This document shows positions 17,617 to 24,426 of a stretch of DNA of 64,000 nt, one piece after another; the first letter of the stretch is position 1, and the number at the start of each line of letters is the position of its first letter. This stretch comes from Vibrio agarivorans (lineage in GTDB: Bacteria > Pseudomonadota > Gammaproteobacteria > Enterobacterales > Vibrionaceae): NCBI RefSeq assembly GCF_030409635.1, contig NZ_JAUFQF010000004.1:2018241-2082240 (forward strand), in the 5' to 3' direction. Under the pieces are notes generated by a model that worked only from the letters and a program-made list of their open reading frames with translations, was not told where the DNA came from and did not search any database. Position numbers and translations under genes: made by a program.

Positions 17617-18921
17617 ATGAAATTTCCAGGCCAGCGTAAATCGAAACACTATTTTCCTGTCCACGCACGTGACCCACTTGTGAGCCAAGCTCAAGATGAC
17701 AAAACCATGTCGCGTACTCACATCATCGGTATTGACCAAACATTGGTAGATATCGAAGCGAATGTCACCACGGAACTGATCGAAAAGTACGGTTTGAGTA
17801 AAGGTCACTCACTTGTGATTGACGATGAGACCGCTGAGGCGCTTTATAACGAGCTTAAGCAGTCTGAGTTGATCACCAATGAGTATGCGGGTGGTACGAT
17901 TGGTAACACGCTGCACAACTATTCGGTGCTTGCCGATGACCGCTCAACGTTACTTGGTGTCATGAGCCAAGAGATCAAAATTGGTAGTTATGGCTATCGT
18001 TACCTGTGTAACACATCAAGCCGTATGGATCTGAACTACCTACAAGGTGTTGAAGGGGCGATTGGTCGCTGTTTTGCGTTGATCACTGAAGATGGCGAGC
18101 GTACTTTCGCGATTAGTGAAGGCCAAATGAACCAGCTTCGTCCAGAGAGCATTCCTGAGGCGATTTTTGAAAGTGCGTCTGCATTAGTGCTAACGGCTTA
18201 TCTAGTGCGTTGTAAAGATGGCGACCCAATGCCAGCTGCTACAATGAAGGCCATTGAATATGCGAAGAAGTATGACGTACCGGTTGTACTGACGCTCGGC
18301 ACTAAGTTCGTGATTCAAGACGATCCTGAATACTGGCAGCAATTCTTGAAAGACAACATCACTGTTGTTGCAATGAATGAAGATGAAGCCGAAGCCCTCA
18401 CTGGTGAAGCTGACCCGCTTGCAGCATCGGATAAGACATTGGATTGGGTTGATTTGGTGTTGTGTACTGCAGGGCCTGTTGGCTTGTTCATGGCAGGTTA
18501 CACCGAAGAAGAATCGAAGCGAGAAACTTCTCTACCACTATTACCTGGCTCGATTGCAGAATTTAACCGTTACGAGTTTAGCCGCCCGGTATCTAAGTCA
18601 CTGTGTGACAATGCGATTAAAGTTTACTCTCATATTGCGCCTTATATGGGCGGTCCTGAGAAGATCAAAAACACCAATGGTGCAGGTGATGCGGCATTGT
18701 CTGCTTTATTGCATGATATGGCTGCGAACAAATACCATCGTGAGAATGTACCAAACTCAAGCAAGCACGCTCACGCTTTCTTGACTTACTCGTCTTTCTC
18801 GCAAGTTTGTAAATACTCAAACCGCGCAAGTTATGAAGTCTTGGCGCAGCACTCTCCACGTCTATCTAAAGGCCTACCTGAGCGTGAAGATAGCCTTGAA
18901 GAGGCATACTGGGAACGTTAA
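17617..18921 (+). CDS. gsk: Inosine-guanosine kinase Gsk
   Basis: A 434-residue PfkB-family kinase that phosphorylates guanosine and inosine to GMP and IMP in purine salvage. I start at the ATG at 17617, giving MKFPGQRKSKHYFPVHARDPL, which matches the E. coli Gsk start and length (434). A longer in-frame start at 17557 would add 20 unconserved residues. The anion-hole/catalytic motif NTNGAGDAALSALLHDM places the catalytic Asp at residue 358. A PurR-like box lies upstream and a perfect terminator downstream, so it is a single-gene unit. Confidence 0.95.
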   Translation: MKFPGQRKSKHYFPVHARDPLVSQAQDDKTMSRTHIIGIDQTLVDIEANVTTELIEKYGLSKGHSLVIDDETAEALYNELKQSELITNEYAGGTIGNTLHNYSVLADDRSTLLGVMSQEIKIGSYGYRYLCNTSSRMDLNYLQGVEGAIGRCFALITEDGERTFAISEGQMNQLRPESIPEAIFESASALVLTAYLVRCKDGDPMPAATMKAIEYAKKYDVPVVLTLGTKFVIQDDPEYWQQFLKDNITVVAMNEDEAEALTGEADPLAASDKTLDWVDLVLCTAGPVGLFMAGYTEEESKRETSLPLLPGSIAEFNRYEFSRPVSKSLCDNAIKVYSHIAPYMGGPEKIKNTNGAGDAALSALLHDMAANKYHRENVPNSSKHAHAFLTYSSFSQVCKYSNRASYEVLAQHSPRLSKGLPEREDSLEEAYWER

Positions 18922-18957
18922 TCACATTTTTATCCCAGGCGATAAACGATAAATTGC

Positions 18958-18988
18958 AAAGGCACACCGGTTGATGGTGTGCCTTTTT
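18958..18988 (+). terminator. Intrinsic terminator of gsk
   Basis: Perfect arms AGGCACACC and GGTGTGCCT around a 7-base loop, followed by TTTTT. An A run on the left could let it also serve the convergent aqpZ gene. Confidence 0.92.
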
Positions 18989-19026
18989 CTTTAAGATAAG
19001 ATAACATTTCTTTTCAGTAGAAGGAG

Positions 19027-19563
19027 TTACTCTTCTTTTGTTGCAATTACTCGGTAGATAATCGCACCAAGCACCGCACCAATAATCGGTGCTACCCAGA
19101 AAAGCCATAGCTGCGAGACAGCCCAATCACCGACATACATCGCAACACCTGTACTTCGTGCTGGGTTTACTGAGGTGTTGGTGACAGGGATACTGATAAG
19201 GTGGATCAGAGTCAGCCCAAATCCAATGGCTAAAGGTGCAAAGCCTGCCTGGCCAGACGCAATGACATAGAGAACGCCACCCGCTAACAAACCACCAATC
19301 ACTTGTGCGATGACATAAGGAACAACGTCTTTAGTCGAGAAGCGACCTCCGCTCCAAAGGCCAATTGTGACTGCTGGGTTTAAATGGCACCCTGATATAT
19401 GACCAATCGCGTATGCCATCGTCACCACGGTCAAACCGAAGGCTAATGACACACCGAGTAGACCAATTCCGACATCAGGAAAGGCAGCGGCCAATACAGC
19501 ACTGCCACACCCGCCAAGCACTAACCAAAAGGTACCAATCAATTCTGCTAAGTATTTATTCAT
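19027..19563 (-). pseudogene. aqpZ: Aquaporin Z with a large internal in-frame deletion
   Basis: A 178-residue product of the aquaporin Z family, about 53 residues shorter than the usual 231. The N-terminal half is intact ([17 protein letters not shown], first NPA at 62-64). So is the C-terminal part (second NPA at 133-135, followed by Arg136, ending [11 protein letters not shown]). The missing piece lies between IASGQAGF (residue 108) and [11 protein letters not shown]. In normal AqpZ this interval holds loop C, the GGYSM segment and the fourth membrane helix. The flanking residues AGF occur at both ends of the missing segment in homologues, which points to deletion between short direct repeats. 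Losing one helix would put the second half in the wrong orientation, so water-channel function is doubtful. Confidence 0.85.
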
Positions 19564-19715
19564 TCTCTCTTTCCCTGTTAATGAACATGCCTTAGTTCAG
19601 AAACTAGTAAAGAAAATCAGAGATATGGCGACGAAAAGAAAATTGAGGAAGAAAAAGCCGAATATTTACCGCATTACTCTCAGCAATGAGACGTGATAAG
19701 AGAGGGTGTGATGAA

Positions 19716-19946
19716 TTAGGTGATTTTTTCTAAGTAAATCAAGTTCGCTAACGCCTTCTCGTTGCTATCGGCACAGATGTCTTTATCGGCTTTAAAATCA
19801 TGACAGACACGCGGTCTTTGTGGCTGGCCAAAGATCTTGCACAGATTGTTGTCATCGAGATGCTCACAGCGAACATTAGCAGGTTTGCCAAGAGAGCTAA
19901 TTGAAGGGGCGATACAGCAAGCTCCACAACCGAGACGACATTCCAT
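19716..19946 (-). CDS. YeiW-like small cysteine-cluster protein
   Basis: A 76-residue protein of the YkgJ/YeiW cysteine-cluster type, thought to bind zinc or an iron-sulfur cluster. MECRLGCGACC supplies Cys-X3-Cys-X2-CC. Further cysteines follow in VRCEHLDDNNLCKIFG and PRVCHDF, the classic spacing of the family. GKPANVRCEHL and CIAPSISS match remembered E. coli YeiW. I start at the second Met (19946), which gives the family start; an extra four residues are possible. Function unknown. It is divergent from the ycgN gene. Confidence 0.85.
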   Translation of the reverse strand: MECRLGCGACCIAPSISSLGKPANVRCEHLDDNNLCKIFGQPQRPRVCHDFKADKDICADSNEKALANLIYLEKIT

Positions 19947-20109
19947 AATAAAGACCATAGTGAAAAAGGGGACGGCAATTATCGTTATTTTTGCTCAAGA
20001 TGAAAGCACTTTTTTATGTGACGAAATTTGAACGATTCTTGCACTTTTGAGCGTAAAGGTTTATACATGCTGCCCCTGATTCCACATTGCAACGAGATAG
20101 GTACACAAC

Positions 20110-20556
20110 ATGGCAAATTTTTGGGAGCAAAAGTCCCTAGCAGAAATGACGACTGAAGAGTGGGAGTCGCTGTGTGATGGCTGTGGTAAGTGCTGCCTAC
20201 ATAAGTTAATGGATGAAGATTCAGATGAGGTTTATTACACCAACGTGGCGTGTAGTTGGCTCAATAGCAAAACATGTTCATGTAAGGATTACCCAAACCG
20301 CTTTAACTCGGGTGAAGAGTGTTTAAAGCTGACACGCGAAAAGATCCACGAGTTTCATTGGTTACCTGATACATGTGCGTACCGCCTGCTTGCGGAAGAT
20401 AATCCGCTACCAGAGTGGCACCCGCTGATCACGGGCTCTAAATCTGCAATGCATGCTGCTGGTGAAAGTGTGCGTAATAAAGTGGTGTATGAGATTGATG
20501 TGGTGGATTGGGAGGACCACATTCAAAACTTGCCCGAATGGGCTAAAAAGAGTTAA
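20110..20556 (+). CDS. ycgN: YcgN family cysteine-cluster protein (UPF0260)
   Basis: A 148-residue cytoplasmic protein. [26 protein letters not shown] is the family start, with clustered cysteines. They continue in [20 protein letters not shown] and the conserved [13 protein letters not shown]. The middle and end ([28 protein letters not shown]) are also typical of YcgN. The family is conserved in gammaproteobacteria without a proven function; metal binding is inferred from the cysteines. The ATG is preceded by GATAGGTAC. Confidence 0.92.
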   Translation: MANFWEQKSLAEMTTEEWESLCDGCGKCCLHKLMDEDSDEVYYTNVACSWLNSKTCSCKDYPNRFNSGEECLKLTREKIHEFHWLPDTCAYRLLAEDNPLPEWHPLITGSKSAMHAAGESVRNKVVYEIDVVDWEDHIQNLPEWAKKS

Positions 20557-20705
20557 TTAACTTTAAGGTTGAGAATGCTCGATGCCCTGAAGGTATTTAC
20601 AGCATGAGATATAGTGTTGACGCCGGCGTTGGTAAACACGCCTTTGGCCCAAGACGTTTCAGGAGCCATGGTAAACCCCATCGGATTGACTAATGACCAA
20701 CCCTC

Positions 20706-20731
20706 AGTAGTTGCAGAATTCTGCAACTACT
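20706..20731. repeat. Perfect 26-bp palindrome
   Basis: The half-site AGTAGTTGCAGAA is followed at once by its exact reverse complement, so there is no loop. Candidates are a protein-binding operator, two abutted insertion-sequence ends, or part of a folded RNA. Confidence 0.85.
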
Positions 20732-20868
20732 CCTTCAATGCCCTAACTGTCCAGCCTACTGGACAAACCCTAGTATCCAATTATACAAAAGGGTCTTGCA
20801 CAAAGGTGGAATCTTACAACTACTCCCTACTAGTTAAGGCATATATGCTTAGGGCAGAAATAAGACTA

Positions 20869-20884
20869 GGCGGGAAGCCCCGCC
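20869..20884 (-). terminator. GC-rich hairpin after the 48-codon minus-strand gene
   Basis: GGCGGG and CCCGCC pair around a 4-base loop, starting 7 bases beyond the small gene's stop. Its minus-strand tail TAGTCTTATTTC is only a weak T tract. Confidence 0.6.
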
Positions 20885-20890
20885 AATGGG

Positions 20891-21037
20891 CTAATCCCAG
20901 TTGAACTTGTCTATGATGTCGCGAATTTCTGCGATACAGAGCAGTAACCCGTTATAGCAGCGGAATGGATTTTTTAGGATGGCGTGAATAAGCGCTTGCA
21001 GTAAGGCTTGACGCACATGGGAGGTCTTATTCTTCAT
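20891..21037 (-). CDS. Small 48-residue protein of unknown function (toxin-like layout)
   Basis: Starting at the ATG at 21037 (preceded by AAGGTG, 5 bases spacing) the product has a basic N-terminus (MKNKTSHVRQ), a hydrophobic middle (ALLQALIHAILK, YNGLLLCIAEI) and a charged end (RDIIDKFNWD). The leader contains AACACCTT about 33 bases upstream of AAGGTGTT, so the ribosome-binding site can be locked in a perfect 8-bp stem. An inner GGTT/AACC pairing extends it. A GC hairpin follows the stop. I do not recognise the family. A structured leader with a short hydrophobic product resembles type I toxins, but that is inference. Confidence 0.6.
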   Translation of the reverse strand: MKNKTSHVRQALLQALIHAILKNPFRCYNGLLLCIAEIRDIIDKFNWD

Positions 21038-21068
21038 AAAAACACCTTCATTCTGGTTCAATTTTGAG

Positions 21069-21097
21069 TTGCTAACCAAGGTGTTCCTGTCTACTAT
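21069..21097 (+). promoter_or_regulatory. Candidate sigma-70 promoter for a divergent small RNA
   Basis: TTGCTA and TACTAT are separated by exactly 17 bases, each matching 4 of 6 consensus positions. The predicted start is near 21104. The opposite strand of the same -10 reads GATAGT, so overlapping divergent promoters are possible. Confidence 0.4.
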
Positions 21098-21103
21098 CGT
21101 GTT

Positions 21104-21203
21104 TGTGATACGAAATAGAAGTTACTGAACACGGTTAATGCTTTGGTTAGCTTCGTTGCAAAGCCCCGGAAGTTGTTGGCGCAACTTTTCGGGGTTTTGT
21201 TGT
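21104..21203 (+). ncRNA. Putative small RNA of about 100 nt
   Basis: The region runs from the predicted promoter to a strong terminator. It has no plausible ORF and is divergent from the 48-codon gene. The segment 21134-21152 repeats, in inverted orientation, sequence found in the small gene's leader (GAACAC and TTGGTTAGC elements). The two divergent transcripts would therefore share the same sequence elements rather than be complementary there. Prediction from sequence features only. Confidence 0.45.
21161..21203 (+). terminator. Strong hairpin terminator
   Basis: CCCCGGAAGTTG pairs with CAACTTTTCGGGG (one bulge/mismatch) around a short loop, followed by TTTTGTTG. No protein gene ends just before it, which supports a small RNA gene upstream. 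Confidence 0.8.
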
Positions 21204-21426
21204 TTCTGGAGCATAGAAGCACAATATGTAGAGTGTATTTCTTACTCCGGGTCTAAGTTAGTTTCATCGCACGTGTTTGGCAAGTACTCAACTACAAGTC
21301 CGCCCAAAGAAAACTCAAAATAAAAATATATTAGTTAGTAGCTAGTTGCCTATACAGAAAGAGCTATTTTTATGGTGAAGGGCAGAGTTAAGATAACTGA
21401 TTATTTCCTAATCGCGAGAAAAAATT

Positions 21427-21513
21427 ATGCTTGATCTTTTTTTATCTGCATATTTAATACTTTCAGTCAGTGTTTTAGGGGTAGCTGGTCAGATAATTTC
21501 TCTGACTCAATAG
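21427..21513 (+). CDS. Possible 28-residue hydrophobic peptide
   Basis: The ORF reads MLDLFLSAYLILSVSVLGVA then a short polar end (GQIISLTQ). The design is that of a single-span small membrane protein. The ribosome-binding site is weak (GCGAGAAAA). It lies between the putative sRNA and the insertion sequence. Such ORFs occur by chance in AT-rich DNA, so this is speculative. Confidence 0.25.
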   Translation: MLDLFLSAYLILSVSVLGVAGQIISLTQ

Positions 21514-21594
21514 TGAAAGGTGGTCTTGAATAATTGCTAAACAGGTTTTTCGTAAATCACTTTTTCCCCAAGGATAACGGAGCTGTTGTTCGCC

Positions 21595-22789
21595 CAGGGC
21601 GGGATCGCACTTTGTTAAGATATATGATCTAATAGGCTCAAATTCATAAACTGATACCAACCTTGAGTCTTATAGAACACCTTTCTGTTGTCGAAGATAC
21701 TCGCTCAGATATCAATCAACGACATGATTTAATTGATATTATTTTCCTTGTAATTAGCGCCATCTCTGCTGGCAGTGAGGGCTGGCAAGACATCGAAACA
21801 TATGGTGAACACAAGCTTGAATGGCTGAGAAAGTATCGACCATTCACTCATGGCATCCCTCGTAGGCACACTATCGCTAGAATATTGCGCTCAGTTGTAG
21901 CGGAATCTTTACTTGAAGCGCTCTCATTGTGGATAAATGAGCAAAGAGAAAGCCAGGGCAAGTCAGTAATCGCTTTTGATGGTAAGGCACTTCGCGGCTC
22001 TTATCGCTCCGACCCAAAAACCGCACTCCAATTAGTGACTGCCTATGATGCAGAGCGCGGTCTAGTACTTAGTCAAAAACTGACAGAAACGAAAAATGGC
22101 GAAATCAATGTTGTACGGCAGATGCTTGATATTATTAACGTTAAGGGCAGCGTCATAACGGTTGATGCCTTGCACTGTCAACGAAAGACATTGGAAAAGA
22201 TAGCCGAGAAAAAAGCCCATGTGGTTGTTCAGGTTAAGAAGAACCAACCTAAACTACGGGAAGCAGTTATCTCTCCGTTCCAAGCCGTTTTTGACGCCAA
22301 AAAAGAAAAAGTGGTGACGCAAGTAACGCAGACTCGTCATAGCAGAAAAGAAGAGCGTATAGTGTTCCAACTGAAAGCAACACTGCCAGAGGAACTTACA
22401 GAGAAATGGCCTACGATACGCAGCATTATTGCAGTAGAGCGACATCGTACGGTCAATGGAAAAGGCACTGTAGATACATCGTATTATGTCAGCTCACTTT
22501 CACCGAATCACAAATTGCTTGGTCATTATATTCGCCAGCACTGGCGAATTGAGAATAGCCAACATTATGTTTTAGATGTAGTTTTCAAAGAAGATAGTTC
22601 AAGAATCTGTCTAGATGGTGCAGTTGAGAATATAGCGTTGTTTAGGCGCTTCGTCATGAATATATTGAAGCAATGTGAATGTGGCGCTGCGAGTCAAAGA
22701 CAAAAGCTTAAAAAAGCTGGTTGGTGTGACGATTATAGAGCGCAAGTATTCTTTGGCTTATAAAATGAGCAAAGTATGCTCGCGCCCTG
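21595..22789 (+). mobile_element. ISAs1-family insertion sequence
   Basis: The element is bounded by inverted ends of the ISAs1 type. The left end begins CAGGGCGGGATCGCACTTTG and the right end (read inward) CAGGGCGCGAGCATACTTTG, matching at about 16 of 20 positions. One transposase ORF fills the interior. The 10 bases outside the two ends (GTTGTTCGCC and CCTCTGTAAC) do not match, so no target duplication is visible. That suggests an old or rearranged insertion. Confidence 0.88.
21663..22763 (+). CDS. ISAs1-family transposase
   Basis: A 366-residue DDE transposase, full length for the family. The N-terminal domain is recognisable (IEHLSVVEDTRSDINQRHDL, then EGWQDIETYGEHKLEWLRKY). The catalytic acidic residues are in VIAFDGKALRGS, SVITVDALHCQR, and the E in RQHWRIENSQHYVLDVVFKED. 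The end matches family members (RRFVMNILKQ, KKAGWCDDYRAQVFF). The start codon is TTG in the context CCTTGAGTCTTATAG. An ATG at this position would be usual, so the start may have mutated and expression may be low. Confidence 0.9.
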   Translation: MSLIEHLSVVEDTRSDINQRHDLIDIIFLVISAISAGSEGWQDIETYGEHKLEWLRKYRPFTHGIPRRHTIARILRSVVAESLLEALSLWINEQRESQGKSVIAFDGKALRGSYRSDPKTALQLVTAYDAERGLVLSQKLTETKNGEINVVRQMLDIINVKGSVITVDALHCQRKTLEKIAEKKAHVVVQVKKNQPKLREAVISPFQAVFDAKKEKVVTQVTQTRHSRKEERIVFQLKATLPEELTEKWPTIRSIIAVERHRTVNGKGTVDTSYYVSSLSPNHKLLGHYIRQHWRIENSQHYVLDVVFKEDSSRICLDGAVENIALFRRFVMNILKQCECGAASQRQKLKKAGWCDDYRAQVFFGL

Positions 22790-23101
22790 CCTCTGTAACG
22801 AAGGCTACAATTACTTTTCCTTACTTTTACTTATGTCTCGTGCGTCTGCTTTAACAGATATTTACCACATTGTGACAACTGAATTGTGATAAATGATGGT
22901 AAATTACCTGATTATCGTCAACGAAGGGTTCATTAGGTAAACAAGCTTAAAGTGAGTCCTGGCGTTGTTTTTTCGTTGCTGTTATGTATATGTTTAATAA
23001 ATGATTTTTTACATATTTAAACTACTAACCATCTGATTACACGTTATTATTTTGCCTTTCAATGGAGCAATAGCTCCCTAGTGATACTTTTGAGGCAGTT
23101 T
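22790..23101. other. Intergenic DNA between the insertion sequence and the Asp-box gene
   Basis: AT-rich and without a credible ORF. TTGTGACAACTGAATTGTGATAA near 22871 has two direct TGTGA copies but not the inverted CRP arrangement. The promoter of the Asp-box lipoprotein should be here. Nothing else is evident. Confidence 0.5.
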
Positions 23102-24100
23102 GTGACAAAAAGTTATTTAGCAATAACGACAGCGGCAGTAATGATGTTAGTCGGGTGCACTGAAGATGATGCTAACGCATACCATAGATATAAGGACTGG
23201 AATACAGTTCGAGGAGTTAGCTTAGATAATGCATCGGAATTCAAGTTCACTTACGATGTAGTTAATGATTACATGTATGTAATCTCACGAACACCTAGCA
23301 CCATTGGTAGCCATCTCTACAGAGAAGAAACTTACCACACACCGGAAGGAGCAATTAGTTTTACTTCAGATACAGTGAACCAAGATTGCGACTCGTCTGA
23401 AGGTAGTTGTGATGGTAGACAACGATTTGAATTAGCAAACACAAGTGGCGATATAATTATTGCTTACCATAGCGCTAGTGTAGATGGGGGTCAAAGCTGG
23501 TTTAGAGATCCACTTCACACGAACGCATTCGGTGATGAGCAATATGTTGTTGCAGGAACAGCCTATGAGAGTCGTGACTTCGGTCGAACCTGGCTAACAA
23601 TGCCTATGGCTTTGGATGCTGAATACCGATTTTTTAATGGAGAAGATGTTTATGCTGGAACTGTAACAAACCAGGACTCTACCTCTTTTTGGATCACTAG
23701 TGATAAAGGCAATAACTGGGAAGAGCACACTGAGGTATCAGGCATACCAACGATGCATCCTCTAGGCGACCTTATTGCACTGTTTGACAAGGACGAATCT
23801 GTTATCTATTACAGCCAAGATCTTGCCACAACTTGGCACGTCATAGATATTGAGGGTATTGAGCTAAAGTCCCTGTGGACAGACGGTAATAAACTATATT
23901 TCCTTGGTGAAAATAATGTTCGATATGCGTCAATTTTAGATGATGGCATGCTTAGTGATTTAGTTCAGCTTGGAAGTACGTTTGACCATTTTGACGGAAT
24001 TAATGATGAACCGGTAGTGACCAAATCAATGGAATTCATGAAAGAGATGACTTTCGTCACATTTGCCAATACAAGAGTTGGGATTGCTAACCCAAAATAG
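23102..24100 (+). CDS. Lipoprotein with Asp-box (BNR-like) repeats
   Basis: A 332-residue secreted lipoprotein. I choose the GTG at 23102, with GAGG 7-8 bases upstream, over a GTG at 23081. The signal ends LVGC (Cys19), and Asp-rich EDDANA follows. At least four Asp-box-like motifs are visible: SVDGGQSWF, SRDFGRTW, TSDKGNNW and SQDLATTWH. Such motifs mark beta-propeller proteins such as sialidases and sortilin-like proteins, but no catalytic sialidase residues are apparent. It likely sits on the cell surface or in the periplasm as a binding protein. It lies between an insertion sequence and a type I secretion operon, in accessory DNA. Confidence 0.75.
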   Translation: MTKSYLAITTAAVMMLVGCTEDDANAYHRYKDWNTVRGVSLDNASEFKFTYDVVNDYMYVISRTPSTIGSHLYREETYHTPEGAISFTSDTVNQDCDSSEGSCDGRQRFELANTSGDIIIAYHSASVDGGQSWFRDPLHTNAFGDEQYVVAGTAYESRDFGRTWLTMPMALDAEYRFFNGEDVYAGTVTNQDSTSFWITSDKGNNWEEHTEVSGIPTMHPLGDLIALFDKDESVIYYSQDLATTWHVIDIEGIELKSLWTDGNKLYFLGENNVRYASILDDGMLSDLVQLGSTFDHFDGINDEPVVTKSMEFMKEMTFVTFANTRVGIANPK

Positions 24101-24426
24101 AGAGCCTCAGCACTTCGTAACTCAAAAGTGCCCCAATATCATTTAGTATAAAAGCTCATTCATAATCCGTTAATATGAATCACACATACATTTACTAATC
24201 TAAAAGAAGCTCTAATATTGAAAATCTTGATTTGAACAGAACTAGCTAAAGTTAGATGTTTCTCGTTATAACTTAATTAGTGATAACGTGTGATTTTGGC
24301 TGTAAGATTTTCTCGAAATAACAAAATTCTAGCAATATCTTAAAATTAAATTAAATCAGCCCCTTACCTTGCATAACATAGTAGCCTGTACCAATCTTAT
24401 TTCATAAGCATGGATAAGGATTGTGT
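24101..24426. other. Promoter region of the type I secretion operon
   Basis: AT-rich, no ORF. GCACTT and AAGTGC (24110-24131) form a weak stem after the lipoprotein gene. The start of the operon is marked by AAGGA at 24416-24420. No clear operator was recognised. Confidence 0.5.

Larger units (their letters stand above)
20557..20890. other. Structured noncoding stretch with nested palindromes
   Basis: An open frame from 20614 to 20904 has no protein-like character. The DNA is instead rich in dyads: a perfect 26-bp palindrome (20706-20731), TGTCCAG/CTGGACA (20748-20765), and TGCCCTAA (20739-20746) matching TTAGGGCA (20849-20856) over 100 bases. A GGCGGG/CCCGCC hairpin lies at the end. CAACTACTCC occurs twice (20723 and 20817). 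Together these could fold as one structured RNA on either strand, or be remnants of mobile-element ends. Confidence 0.5.

Noticed and set aside
20614..20904. A 96-codon plus-strand open frame
   Set aside because: No protein-like pattern or good ribosome-binding site; the DNA is dominated by palindromes, and the small minus-strand gene explains its 3' end better.
21070..21155. Integron attC-like site (GCTAACCAA ... TTGGTTAGC)
   Set aside because: The right core would need GTTRRRY but reads GTTAGCT with C at an R position, and there is no cassette array or integrase nearby.
21475..21660. 61-codon minus-strand frame across the IS left end
   Set aside because: It spans the insertion-sequence boundary and shows no coding features.
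22868..22892. CRP site before the Asp-box gene
   Set aside because: The two TGTGA elements are in direct, not inverted, orientation.
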